DNA from: Amphiplicatus sp046296195
GTDB lineage: Bacteria > Pseudomonadota > Alphaproteobacteria > Caulobacterales > Parvularculaceae
DNA length: 64,000 nt
Assembly: GCA_046296195.1 (NCBI GenBank)
Contig: JBKBLR010000001.1
Span: 62,001 to 126,000, forward strand
Direction: 5' to 3'
Shown: in pieces, positions 9,135-17,405 of the stretch
Layout: every line of letters starts with the position of its first letter
Position numbering within the stretch: the first letter of the stretch is position 1
Program-made: the position numbers and the translations under genes
The notes under the pieces: generated by a model
Seen by the model: only the letters and a program-made list of their open reading frames with translations
Databases searched by the model: none
What the model was told of the DNA's origin: nothing

Positions 9135-9345
9135 GGTCGTCGATCTCCCAAATCGCCCCGCCCCGCAGCGTCCGACATTCTAGCGTTGACGCCGACGCGC
9201 CTGCAACAAGCCGCCGACCCCGCGGCGGGCGCCAAAGCGCATCACAATGTCGCTTCGGCGCAATCGGTCGCGGCGGCGCGCCTTGACCGGCAAGGGGCCC
9301 AGCCGCCATCTTCGGCTGTCGATAGCGCATTTCATCCGAGGCGTC

Positions 9346-10377
9346 TTGGATCTCGCACTCACCTCCGTCTCTGCGGCGCCTTTTCGAAACGAGGGCTTTG
9401 CGGAAGCCGTGGCGGGCCTGCGCGCGCTCTGCGGCGAAGATCTCGCGTCAGTCAACACGACGATTCTCGGCGCGATGCGCTCGCGCGCGCCGATGATCGT
9501 CGAAATCGCGAGCCACCTCATCAATTCCGGCGGCAAGCGCCTGCGCCCTCTGCTCACGCTCGCGGCGGCGCGCCTTTACGGCTATGAGGGCGAAGATCAT
9601 GTCAGGCTCGCCGCCGCGGTCGAGCTCATTCACGGCGCGACGCTCCTCCATGATGACGTCGTCGACGCCTCCTCGCTGCGGCGCGGCGAGCGGACGGCGA
9701 ATGTCATCTGGGGCAACAAGGAAAGCGTCCTCGTCGGCGATTACCTGTTCGCGCAGGCCTTCGAGCTGATGGTCGCGGCGGGCGACCTCAAAGTGCTCGA
9801 CGTGCTCTCGCGCGCCTCCGGCGTCATCGCCGAAGGCGAAGTGCTGCAGCTTGCGACGCAGAAGAACCTCGAGGCGACTTTCGAGATGTATCTTGCCGTC
9901 GTCGAATCGAAGACGGCGGCGCTGTTCGCCGCCGCGACGCAGGCCGGCGCGATCATCGCCGGCGCGGACGCGCGCGGCGAAGAAGCGCTGCGCAGCTTCG
10001 GACGCAATCTCGGCGTCGCTTTCCAGCTCGTCGACGACGCGCTCGACTATGCCGGCCGCGAGCAGTCGCTCGGCAAGAGCGTCGGCGATGATTTCCGCGA
10101 GGGCAAGATGACGCTGCCCGTCGTTTACGCCATCGACCGCGCGAGCCCCGCCGATCGCGACTTCTGGCGCCGGACGATCGCCGAAGGCCGCCAGCGCCCG
10201 GGCGATTTCGACCGCGCGCGGGAGATCCTCGCCGCGACCCGCGCGCTCGACGACACCCTCGCCTGCGCCCGGCGCTACGCCGCGCGCGCGCTTGACGATC
10301 TCGCGCTCACCCCCGCCAACGCCTATTCGGCGCAGTTCGCCGCCGTCGCGGCGCAATCGGTCGCGCGCATTTCCTGA
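9346..10377 (+). CDS. ispB: Polyprenyl (octaprenyl-type) diphosphate synthase
   Basis: Chain-elongating trans-prenyltransferase that adds isopentenyl units to make the ubiquinone side chain. Both Asp-rich motifs are visible: LLHDDVVD (first, binding the allylic diphosphate) and QLVDDALDY (second), plus GGKRLRP near the N-terminus. I chose the TTG at 9346, preceded by CCGAGG five bases upstream, because the more upstream in-frame ATG at 9247 adds an Arg-rich stretch unlike the family. This gives 343 residues, normal for octaprenyl/decaprenyl synthases; chain length cannot be told here. It converges on the WecA-like gene with a three-base gap. Confidence 0.9.
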   Translation: MDLALTSVSAAPFRNEGFAEAVAGLRALCGEDLASVNTTILGAMRSRAPMIVEIASHLINSGGKRLRPLLTLAAARLYGYEGEDHVRLAAAVELIHGATLLHDDVVDASSLRRGERTANVIWGNKESVLVGDYLFAQAFELMVAAGDLKVLDVLSRASGVIAEGEVLQLATQKNLEATFEMYLAVVESKTAALFAAATQAGAIIAGADARGEEALRSFGRNLGVAFQLVDDALDYAGREQSLGKSVGDDFREGKMTLPVVYAIDRASPADRDFWRRTIAEGRQRPGDFDRAREILAATRALDDTLACARRYAARALDDLALTPANAYSAQFAAVAAQSVARIS

Positions 10378-10380
10378 AAC

Positions 10381-11451
10381 CTATTCCGCCGCCTTGGCGA
10401 GCGGGGCGGATGCGCGCGGCGCGGTCGCGGCGACGAGCAACCCCCTTGCCGCGGCCCGGCGGTAAAGGAGGAGCGCCGGCGCCATGAAGAGCGCAACGAG
10501 CCCCGCGGGCGCAAGGAACTGAAACGCTGGCGGCAGCCCCGCCGCGACGATCGCTGCAAGGGTCGAAAGCGCGACGAGGCCGAGATAGAGCGTCGTCACG
10601 GCCGCGTGGCGCGCGCCGAGCCCGATGAGCAGCTGGTAGAGATGCTCGCGATGGGCTTGGAAAACATTCTGGCGGCGCATCGCCCGGTGGGCGAGCGTGA
10701 AGGCGACATCGAACAGGAACGGCAGAAAGACCGTCGGCGCGAAGAGCGGCGATACCGCGCCCGGCGCCCGCGCCGCCAGCACGGCGAGCGCGGCGATCGC
10801 AAAGCCGATCGACTGGCTGCCGCTGTCGCCAAGAAAGAGCTGCGCTTTCGGGAAATTGAGCGGCAGGAAACCGAACAGGGCCGCCGCAAGAAGCGTCGCC
10901 GCCGCGCCATAGGCGCCCGCGCCGGCCGCCGCCGCCGCGACGGCGAGGGCGGAGAGCGCAAAGATCGCGGCCGTCGCCGCAAGCCCGTTCGCGCCATCCA
11001 TGAAATTGAACGCGTTCATGAAGGCGACGATCCAGAACACGGTGAGCGCCGGCGCGAAGAGCCCGAGCGGCGCCGCGCCGGTCAGCGGCGCGGGAACCGT
11101 GTCGACGGCGCCGAAGAGGACGACGAACAGCGCCGCGAGGACAGCCTGACCGATGAGCTTGAGGGCCGTGGGCATGGCGCGGATATCGTCGGCGAACCCG
11201 AGGGCGAAAGCGCACGAGACGAGCGCCAGAAACTTCCAGAAGTCCGCTTCGAAGAGAATGAGACCGAGCGCCGGGAGGAGAAAGCCCGCCATCACAGCGA
11301 CGCCGCCGGTGCGCGGCGTCGGCGTTTTGTGATTCGAGCGCGCGACCGGCGTGTCGGCGACCCAGCCTCGACGCGCGAGGAACCGCCCTGAGAAGTACGA
11401 CAGCGCCGCTGCGGCGAACGCAGCGGCGGCGAGGAGGAGCGCGGCGCTCAT
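10381..11451 (-). CDS. Undecaprenyl-phosphate sugar-1-phosphate transferase, WecA/TagO/MraY-like
   Basis: A polytopic membrane enzyme (356 aa, about ten hydrophobic helices) that transfers a HexNAc-1-phosphate from a UDP-sugar to undecaprenyl phosphate, beginning surface glycan synthesis. Motifs seen: SNHKTPTPRTGG near the N-terminus, FADDIRAMPT, NAFNFMDGANGLA, LFLGDSGSQ and the cytoplasmic HREHLYQ loop of the WecA group. The ATG at 11451 overlaps the ispE stop (ATGA), which decides the start over a longer upstream frame. WecA-like is favoured over MraY because of the HREHLYQ motif; the sugar is not known. Confidence 0.85.
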   Translation of the reverse strand: MSAALLLAAAAFAAAALSYFSGRFLARRGWVADTPVARSNHKTPTPRTGGVAVMAGFLLPALGLILFEADFWKFLALVSCAFALGFADDIRAMPTALKLIGQAVLAALFVVLFGAVDTVPAPLTGAAPLGLFAPALTVFWIVAFMNAFNFMDGANGLAATAAIFALSALAVAAAAAGAGAYGAAATLLAAALFGFLPLNFPKAQLFLGDSGSQSIGFAIAALAVLAARAPGAVSPLFAPTVFLPFLFDVAFTLAHRAMRRQNVFQAHREHLYQLLIGLGARHAAVTTLYLGLVALSTLAAIVAAGLPPAFQFLAPAGLVALFMAPALLLYRRAAARGLLVAATAPRASAPLAKAAE

Positions 11452-12326
11452 GCGCCCGCCCTCCCGTAAAGACGCGCATCGAGCGCCCACCAGCCCTCGG
11501 CGCGCATGGCGCTCGCAGCGCGCGCCGCCGCGCTTTGCGAATGAAAGAGCGCGAACGCCGTCGCGCCGCTCCCGGACATGCGCGCCGCAAGAGCGCCCGG
11601 CGCGGCGGCGAGGCGCTTGATGACGCGCGCGATGACCGGCTCGCGCGCGATGGCGAAAGGCTCGAGATCGTTGCGCGTGCGCGCGATCATCGCCGCCAGG
11701 CCGTCGAGGCTCGCCGCGCCGGAGAAATCGGGATCGCCGGGCGGCGCCGGCGACGGATGGCGGGCGTCGAAAGCGCGGAAGACAGGCCCGGTCGGCATCG
11801 CGACGCGCGGATTGACGAGACAGACCGCGAGCGGGGGAAGCGGTGGGCCAGGGCGCAGCCTTTCGCCGGCCCCGCTGACGAGCACAGGCGCCCTCGCAAG
11901 GCAGGCCGGCACGTCGGCGCCCAGCGAAAAGGCGAGCGCGGCGAGCCGCGCGGCGGGAAGATCGAGCCGCCAGAGTTTCATCAGCGCCCGGAGCGTCGCC
12001 GCTGCGTCCGCCGAGCCGCCACCGACTCCGGAAGCGATCGGCAGGCGCTTGTCGAGAACGATGCGCGCGCCCGCCGCGACGCCCGCTTCCCGCCGTAGGA
12101 GCCTTGCTGCGCGCATCACGAGATTGCAGTCGGCGGGCTCGTTCAGCAGCGGCGCCGCGAACGGGCCGATGATCTCGAGCGACAGATCGCGCGCCGGCTC
12201 GACGGCGACGACGTCGCCGGCGTCGGCGAAGACAAAGAGGCTTCTCAATTCATGAAGCCCGTCGCGCCGCACGCCTCCGACATGGAGGTAGAGGTTGATC
12301 TTGGCCGGCGCGATTTCCTCGATCAT
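11448..12326 (-). CDS. ispE: 4-diphosphocytidyl-2-C-methyl-D-erythritol kinase
   Basis: GHMP-family kinase of the non-mevalonate isoprenoid pathway, phosphorylating CDP-methylerythritol. Seen: APAKINLYLHVGG at the N-terminus, the ATP loop GVGGGSADAAATLRAL (about 95-110) and the C-terminal GHMP motif ARMSGSGATAFALF. The length, 292 residues, is normal. It is translationally coupled to the WecA-like gene downstream, so isoprenoid precursor and lipid-carrier steps share a transcript. The start lies seven bases after the TPR lipoprotein stop. Confidence 0.95.
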   Translation of the reverse strand: MIEEIAPAKINLYLHVGGVRRDGLHELRSLFVFADAGDVVAVEPARDLSLEIIGPFAAPLLNEPADCNLVMRAARLLRREAGVAAGARIVLDKRLPIASGVGGGSADAAATLRALMKLWRLDLPAARLAALAFSLGADVPACLARAPVLVSGAGERLRPGPPLPPLAVCLVNPRVAMPTGPVFRAFDARHPSPAPPGDPDFSGAASLDGLAAMIARTRNDLEPFAIAREPVIARVIKRLAAAPGALAARMSGSGATAFALFHSQSAAARAASAMRAEGWWALDARLYGRAGA

Positions 12327-12333
12327 GGTCGGA

Positions 12334-14064
12334 TCAGCGGGGCGCCTTTGACGCCGGCGGAAGACCCTCGCTCAGCTTTTTCTCGATCGCGGCCCGCGTC
12401 GCCTCGTTGGGCTTCAGCTCGAGCGCCCGCCGCCACTGGAACCCGGCCTCCACGGTCCTGCCGAGCCGGGCGTAAACATCGCCGAGATGATCCGTGATCG
12501 TCGGATCGGCGGGCTCGAGCGAGGCCGCCTTTTCAAGATGCGGCAGCGCTTCCTCATAACGGCCGAGCTGGTAATGCGCCCAGCCGAGGCTGTCGATGAT
12601 GGCGCCCGAATTCGGCGCGAGCGCCACCGCCTTCTCGATGAGCCCGAACGCTTCCTCAAGATTCTCGCCGCGCTCGGCCCAGCTGTAGCCGAGATAGTTG
12701 AGCGTCGTCGGCTCCTCCGGCGCGATCTCGACCGCGCGCTTGAGATCGGCTTCCGCGTCGGGCCAGCGCTTCAGCTCGATGAGCGCGGCGGCGCGGCCGA
12801 CGAAGAATCGCCAGGCATCCTGCGGCGTCTCGGGCTTGAGCAGCGCGATCGCCTCGCTCGCGGCCGCGACGGCCTCCCCGAACCGGCCCTGGTCGGCGTA
12901 GAGGCCGGCGAGCGTCAGGCGCACCTCCTCCGACGACCGGTCGGCGCGCGCGGCCTTGCGCATCAGCGCGATCGCCTCGGAAACCTTCTCTTCGGCGGCG
13001 AGGCTTGCGGCGATGTCTATCTGCGCCTGTTCGTAATAGGGAGATGACGGGGGCACCCGCCCCAGCACGGCGCGCGCGGCCGAATAATTTCCGTAGATGT
13101 TGAGAATCGAGCCGGCGAGCTGGCGCGCCGGCGCGAAGTCGGGGTCGAGGTAAAGAGCAAGCTGCGCCAGCACCAGCGGCAGGGTGAATTGCGGCTCGCC
13201 GACCTTGAAGCCGGCGTCGGCGGCTCTGGCGCGCTCTCCCGCCGACTGCTCGAGAATGTTGCCAGAGAAATTATAGAACGCGATCGCGGTTCCCTGCGCC
13301 GCCGACAGGTTGAGATAGGCCTTGCTCGGCGTCTTGCGGTCGAGGCGGGCAAGGCCGGCGCGCGCCACACGGCGTCCGGCGCCGCGATCGCGCTCGAGGA
13401 TGTGGTAGAAGCTGCGCGCCGCATCCGCGTCGCCCGCGCGCTCGAGAAAGGCCCCGAACGCTTCTCGGCCCGCCGGCCCGGCGAAAGACGCGATCGAAAG
13501 CTGGTGCGCCGCGCGCGCCGCGTCGCGGTCGCCCGCCGCTTCGGCGAGCAGCGCCGCAATCATCGGATTAAAGCCCCGGAAAACGTCAGGCGGGCCGCCG
13601 GCGAGCGCGTCGAGCCCTTTTTGCGGGCCGCCCTGTTCGGCCGCGATCCAGATCCCGGCGATGTAGGCGATCGATTTCGAGAAGGATTCATTGAAGTCGT
13701 CGGCGAGATAGGTTTTCGCCGCCTCAAGATCGCCGCGCCTGATCTTCGCGCTCGCCAGCGTGATCCGCGCCAGGCCGTCGCTTTCAATGTCGGCGGCGAG
13801 GCGCTCGGCGAACGGGATCGCACGGTCGATGCGCCCGCTGGCGAGGCCGTAAAGAAACGCCTGCCGCAGCGCGTCCTTGTCGTCAGGATTGATCGCAGCG
13901 GCGACGGCGTATTTGTCGGCCGCCGCCGCGATGTCGTTGACGCCGGCGGCGACGCGGCCCGAAAGGTAATCGCCGGCGCCGCTCGACAACGGCGGCGGCT
14001 CGGCCGTCGCGCACGCCCCCAGAACCACGGCGCATGCGCACCCGAAGAACACCCCTTTCAACAC
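12334..14064 (-). CDS. TPR-rich lipoprotein
   Basis: A 576-residue predicted lipoprotein, lipobox LGAC (Cys18), followed by many tetratricopeptide-like helical pairs across the whole chain, most clearly in the last 250 residues (for example NYLGYSWAERGENLEEAF and DSLGWAHYQLGRYEEAL). TPR solenoids are protein-binding scaffolds; no catalytic motif is visible. I chose the GTG at 14064, preceded by AGGAG five bases away and leading straight into the signal peptide; the GTG at 14088 overlapping the ETF-QO stop (GTGA) is an alternative. It sits between ETF-QO and ispE in a coupled minus-strand run. Confidence 0.85.
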   Translation of the reverse strand: MLKGVFFGCACAVVLGACATAEPPPLSSGAGDYLSGRVAAGVNDIAAAADKYAVAAAINPDDKDALRQAFLYGLASGRIDRAIPFAERLAADIESDGLARITLASAKIRRGDLEAAKTYLADDFNESFSKSIAYIAGIWIAAEQGGPQKGLDALAGGPPDVFRGFNPMIAALLAEAAGDRDAARAAHQLSIASFAGPAGREAFGAFLERAGDADAARSFYHILERDRGAGRRVARAGLARLDRKTPSKAYLNLSAAQGTAIAFYNFSGNILEQSAGERARAADAGFKVGEPQFTLPLVLAQLALYLDPDFAPARQLAGSILNIYGNYSAARAVLGRVPPSSPYYEQAQIDIAASLAAEEKVSEAIALMRKAARADRSSEEVRLTLAGLYADQGRFGEAVAAASEAIALLKPETPQDAWRFFVGRAAALIELKRWPDAEADLKRAVEIAPEEPTTLNYLGYSWAERGENLEEAFGLIEKAVALAPNSGAIIDSLGWAHYQLGRYEEALPHLEKAASLEPADPTITDHLGDVYARLGRTVEAGFQWRRALELKPNEATRAAIEKKLSEGLPPASKAPR

Positions 14065-14084
14065 AAACGCTCCTGACTTCGCCG

Positions 14085-15761
14085 TCACATGTTCGGATAG
14101 TTGGGCCCGCCGCCGCCTTCGGGCGTCGTCCAGGTGATGTTCTGCGACGGGTCCTTGATGTCGCACGTCTTGCAGTGAACGCAGTTCTGCGCGTTGATCT
14201 GGAAGCGCGGATCGGCGCCGTCGGCGTTCAGCACTTCGTAGACGCCGGCCGGACAGTAGCGCTGCGCCGGTTCTGCATAGCGCGGCAGGTTCACCGCGAT
14301 CGGCACGGCGGGATCCTTCAGAACGAGATGCGGCGGCTGGTTCTCCTCGTGATTGACGCCGGAGAAGGAGAGGTTCGTCAGCCGGTCGAAGGTGAGAACG
14401 CCGTCAGGGCGCGGATAATCGATCGGCGCAAAGCGCGACGCCTCGCCGGTCGCCGCCGCGTCGGTCTTGCCGTGCTTCAGCGTGCCGAAAAACGAAAAAC
14501 CGGGGATGAGAGTGTTCGTCCAGAGGTCGAGCCCCGAGAGCCCGATGCCGCCCAAGAGCGTGCCGAAGTTCGACCATAAGGGCTTGGCGTTGCGCGCCTT
14601 CTTCAGCTCGCGCTTCACCGACGAGACGTCATAGGCGGCCGTGTAGGCCTGCAGCTCGTCGCCCTCGCGGCCCGCGGCGATCGCGTCGAAGGCGGCGTCC
14701 GCCGCCATCATGCCCGTCAGCATGGCGTTGTGGTTGCCCTTGATGCGGGGCACGTTGACGAAGCCCGCCGCGCAGCCGATCAGCGCGCCGCCCGGAAAGA
14801 CGAGCTTCGGCACCGACTGGTAGCCGCCTTCGGTGATCGCGCGCGCGCCATAGGCGATGCGCTTGCCGCCCTCGAGGAGTCTTGCGATCTCCGGGTGCGT
14901 CTTGAATTTCTGGAACTCCGCATACGGATAGATATACGGGTTCTTGTAGTTGAGGTGGACGACGAAGCCGAGCGCGATCGTGTTGTCGTCGTAATGATAA
15001 AGGAACGATCCCCCGCCCGTCGCATTGTCGAGCGGCCAGCCGAAACTGTGCTGGATATGGCCGGGGCGCGCATTCTCGGGCCTGATCTCCCACAGCTCCT
15101 TGAGCCCGATGCCGTATTTCTGCGGCTCTGAATTCTGGTCGAGGCCGAAGCGCGCGATGATGAGCTTTGCGAGCGAGCCGCGCGCGCCCTCGGCGATGAA
15201 AACATACTTGCCGCACAGCGCCATGCCGGGCTGGTAGTGGTCGGTCTTTTCGCCGTCGCGCCCGATCCCGACCTCGCCGACGACGACGCCGCCGAGCGAT
15301 CCGTCCTCGCGCCAGAGCGGCTTTGACGCCGCCATGCCGGGATAGATCTCGACGCCGAGGCTCTCCGCCTCGCCGGCGAGCCAGCGGCAGACATTGCCCA
15401 TCGAGACGATGTAATTGCCGTGGTTCTTCACCATCGGCGGCATGGCGAAGACGGGCAGCGGCAGCGAGCCTGAAGGGCCGAAGAGCCTGAAGCTTTCGGA
15501 GGTCACCGCCACCGTCACCGGCGCGCCCCTGTTCTTCCAGTCCGGGAAGAGCGCATCGAGGCCCGACGGGTCGAGGACGGCGCCTGAAAGGATATGGGCG
15601 CCCACTTCCGACCCCTTCTCGACGACCACGACCGACAGGTCCGACCCGGCCTCGGCGGCGCGCTGCTTCAGGCGGATCGCGGCGGAAAGCCCGGCGGGCC
15701 CCGCGCCGACGATCACCACGTCGAAATCCATGCGTTCGCGCTCTTCGGCGTCGGTGGTCAT
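14085..15761 (-). CDS. etfD: Electron transfer flavoprotein-ubiquinone oxidoreductase
   Basis: A 558-residue membrane-associated flavo-iron-sulfur enzyme passing electrons from ETF to ubiquinone during fatty-acid and amino-acid oxidation. Seen: the FAD-binding FDVVIVGAGPAGLSAA (about 12-27), and the C-terminal 4Fe-4S motif NCVHCKTCDIKDPSQNI with CxxCxxC spacing and the conserved last block WTTPEGGGGPNYPNM. The length matches the family. Its reading frame begins at the ATG at 15761, with a divergent promoter region shared with the lysoplasmalogenase gene. Confidence 0.96.
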   Translation of the reverse strand: MTTDAEERERMDFDVVIVGAGPAGLSAAIRLKQRAAEAGSDLSVVVVEKGSEVGAHILSGAVLDPSGLDALFPDWKNRGAPVTVAVTSESFRLFGPSGSLPLPVFAMPPMVKNHGNYIVSMGNVCRWLAGEAESLGVEIYPGMAASKPLWREDGSLGGVVVGEVGIGRDGEKTDHYQPGMALCGKYVFIAEGARGSLAKLIIARFGLDQNSEPQKYGIGLKELWEIRPENARPGHIQHSFGWPLDNATGGGSFLYHYDDNTIALGFVVHLNYKNPYIYPYAEFQKFKTHPEIARLLEGGKRIAYGARAITEGGYQSVPKLVFPGGALIGCAAGFVNVPRIKGNHNAMLTGMMAADAAFDAIAAGREGDELQAYTAAYDVSSVKRELKKARNAKPLWSNFGTLLGGIGLSGLDLWTNTLIPGFSFFGTLKHGKTDAAATGEASRFAPIDYPRPDGVLTFDRLTNLSFSGVNHEENQPPHLVLKDPAVPIAVNLPRYAEPAQRYCPAGVYEVLNADGADPRFQINAQNCVHCKTCDIKDPSQNITWTTPEGGGGPNYPNM

Positions 15762-15886
15762 TCCTGCTCCCTGAAATCAGCCTATAAACGGGATTGGTGA
15801 CGGCAGGGTTCGCCTTTTGGCTCAATTCATCGCCAAAGGCCATTGAGGCGGTCGCCGCACCCCCGCCGCCAGCCGCTGGATCCCCG

Positions 15887-16525
15887 ATGTCTGTCGCCGC
15901 CTTCGTTCTGGTCTCGATCGCCGCCTGCGCCGGCCTCCTCATTGCCGACTATCTCGACGAGGCGCGGCTCCGGGCGATCTTCAAGCCGGTCGCCTCGCTC
16001 GCCTTCATCGGCGCGGCCCTCGCCGCCGGCGCGCTTCAGAGCCCGATGGGAACGGCCCTGCTCGCCGGCCTCGTGCTCTCCGCCGCCGGCGACGTGCTCC
16101 TCATCCCGCGCGGCGACCGCTTCTTCCTTGCCGGCGTCGCCGCCTTCGCGCTTGGTCACCTCGCCTATTCGGGCGCGTTCCTCATCGGCGGCCTGCGCTT
16201 CGGCCTCGAGGCGGCGTCCGCCGCCGGCCTCACCCTCGGGGCCGGCCTTTTCTTCGTCGGGCCCATGAGAGCGCGCATGGGGGCCCTCGCGACGCCGGTC
16301 GGCGTTTACGTGCTCATCATTTCGGCGATGGTGGGGCTCAGTCTCGCTCATTACGCGGGCGCGCCCTCGGCGCGAAGCCTGCAGCTCGCGATTGGCGCGG
16401 CGGCCTTCGCCGCCTCGGACCTCGCGGTTGCGCGCGACCGGTTCGGCAAGAGCGACTTCCTCAACCGCGCCTGGGGACTGCCGCTCTATTACGGGGCGCA
16501 GCTGCTGATCGCGACGGCGGTTTGA
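15887..16525 (+). CDS. Lysoplasmalogenase (YhhN family)
   Basis: A 212-residue integral membrane protein with seven or eight hydrophobic helices, recognised as the YhhN/TMEM86 family, which hydrolyses the vinyl-ether bond of lysoplasmalogens in studied members. Typical traits are SAAGDVLLI with a conserved Asp, FALGHLAYSGAF and the C-terminal SDLAVARDRF...WGLPLYYGAQLLIA. The ATG at 15887 was chosen as it leads directly into the first helix; an upstream ATG at 15794 would add a Pro-rich leader. It starts a three-gene plus-strand run with udg and slt. Confidence 0.82.
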   Translation: MSVAAFVLVSIAACAGLLIADYLDEARLRAIFKPVASLAFIGAALAAGALQSPMGTALLAGLVLSAAGDVLLIPRGDRFFLAGVAAFALGHLAYSGAFLIGGLRFGLEAASAAGLTLGAGLFFVGPMRARMGALATPVGVYVLIISAMVGLSLAHYAGAPSARSLQLAIGAAAFAASDLAVARDRFGKSDFLNRAWGLPLYYGAQLLIATAV

Positions 16526-16556
16526 CAGGGCAGGTCTTCTGTGGCCCGGTCTCCCG

Positions 16557-17360
16557 ATGCCTCGTTCCGATGAACTCCAGGCCGCGCGCGCGCTGCTCCG
16601 CTGGTATGCGGAATCCGGCGTCGACGAGGCCGTGCTGACCGAGCCGGCGAGTTTTTTCGAGCGCGCAGCGGCGCCACCGGCCGCAAGGCCGGCGCTGATC
16701 CGCAGCGACAATGCGAGCGTCACGCCGATCGCGCCTGCGTTCGCCGTCAGCGTCGATGAAGCGGCCGCGGAAGCGCGCCGTCTGGCGAGCCTCTGCCTGA
16801 CCGTCGAGGACCTCGCGCGCGCCGTCGCAGCCTTCGACGGTTGCCCGCTGAAGTCCGGCGCCAAGACGACGGTGTTCGCGGACGGCGTCCATGGCGCGCC
16901 GCTCCTCGTCATCGGCGAGGCGCCCGGCAAGGAAGAAGACCAGCAGGGCAAGCCCTTCGTCGGGCGCGCTGGCCAGCTTCTCGACCGCATGCTCGCCGCC
17001 ATCGGCCGGTCGAGGACGCGCGACACGCTGATCAGCAATGTCGTCTACTGGCGCCCGCCCGGCAACCGCACGCCGACCCAGGCCGAGATCGCCGTCTGCA
17101 AGCCTTTCGTCGAACGCCTCATCGCGCTGACGCGGCCGAAGGCCGTCATGCTGGCCGGCGGCGCAGCGGCGCAGGCGCTGCTGAATGTGAGCGGAATCAT
17201 GCGCGTACGGGGGGTCTGGCGCGAGATTGAACTCGGCTCCGGCGAGAGGGTCCTGGCGATGCCGATATTGCACCCGGCCTATCTTTTGCGTCAGCCCGCC
17301 CAGAAGCGTCTCGCCTGGCGCGATCTGCAGTCGCTTGCCGCCCGGTTAACGACAGATTAA
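16557..17360 (+). CDS. Uracil-DNA glycosylase, family 4-like
   Basis: A 267-residue uracil-DNA glycosylase-fold protein that removes uracil from DNA in base-excision repair. Seen: GEAPGKEEDQQGKPFVG (about 120-136), NVVYWRPPGNRTP and the C-terminal HPAYLLRQPAQKR, all in the order of family 4. Two iron-sulfur ligands of the classic family look replaced: the N-terminal CxxC is C96-P-L-K99 and the Cys after NVV is Tyr/Trp (164-165), while C181 remains. An N-terminal extension of about 90 residues precedes the catalytic part. The stop codon lies inside a CtrA-like TTAA-N7-TTAA site. Confidence 0.85.
   Translation: MPRSDELQAARALLRWYAESGVDEAVLTEPASFFERAAAPPAARPALIRSDNASVTPIAPAFAVSVDEAAAEARRLASLCLTVEDLARAVAAFDGCPLKSGAKTTVFADGVHGAPLLVIGEAPGKEEDQQGKPFVGRAGQLLDRMLAAIGRSRTRDTLISNVVYWRPPGNRTPTQAEIAVCKPFVERLIALTRPKAVMLAGGAAAQALLNVSGIMRVRGVWREIELGSGERVLAMPILHPAYLLRQPAQKRLAWRDLQSLAARLTTD
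17346..17360 (+). promoter_or_regulatory. Candidate CtrA-binding site (TTAA-N7-TTAA)
   Basis: The sequence is TTAA-CGACAGA-TTAA, with C following the second half-site. This matches the full CtrA recognition pattern of alphaproteobacteria. It lies 46 bases before the slt start, in the udg stop region, so it could place slt under cell-cycle control. Pattern match only. Confidence 0.4.
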
Positions 17361-17405
17361 CGCAGGGAAAGCTAGGCTGTCGCCGTCAGCCGAAAGGGCC
17401 GCCGA

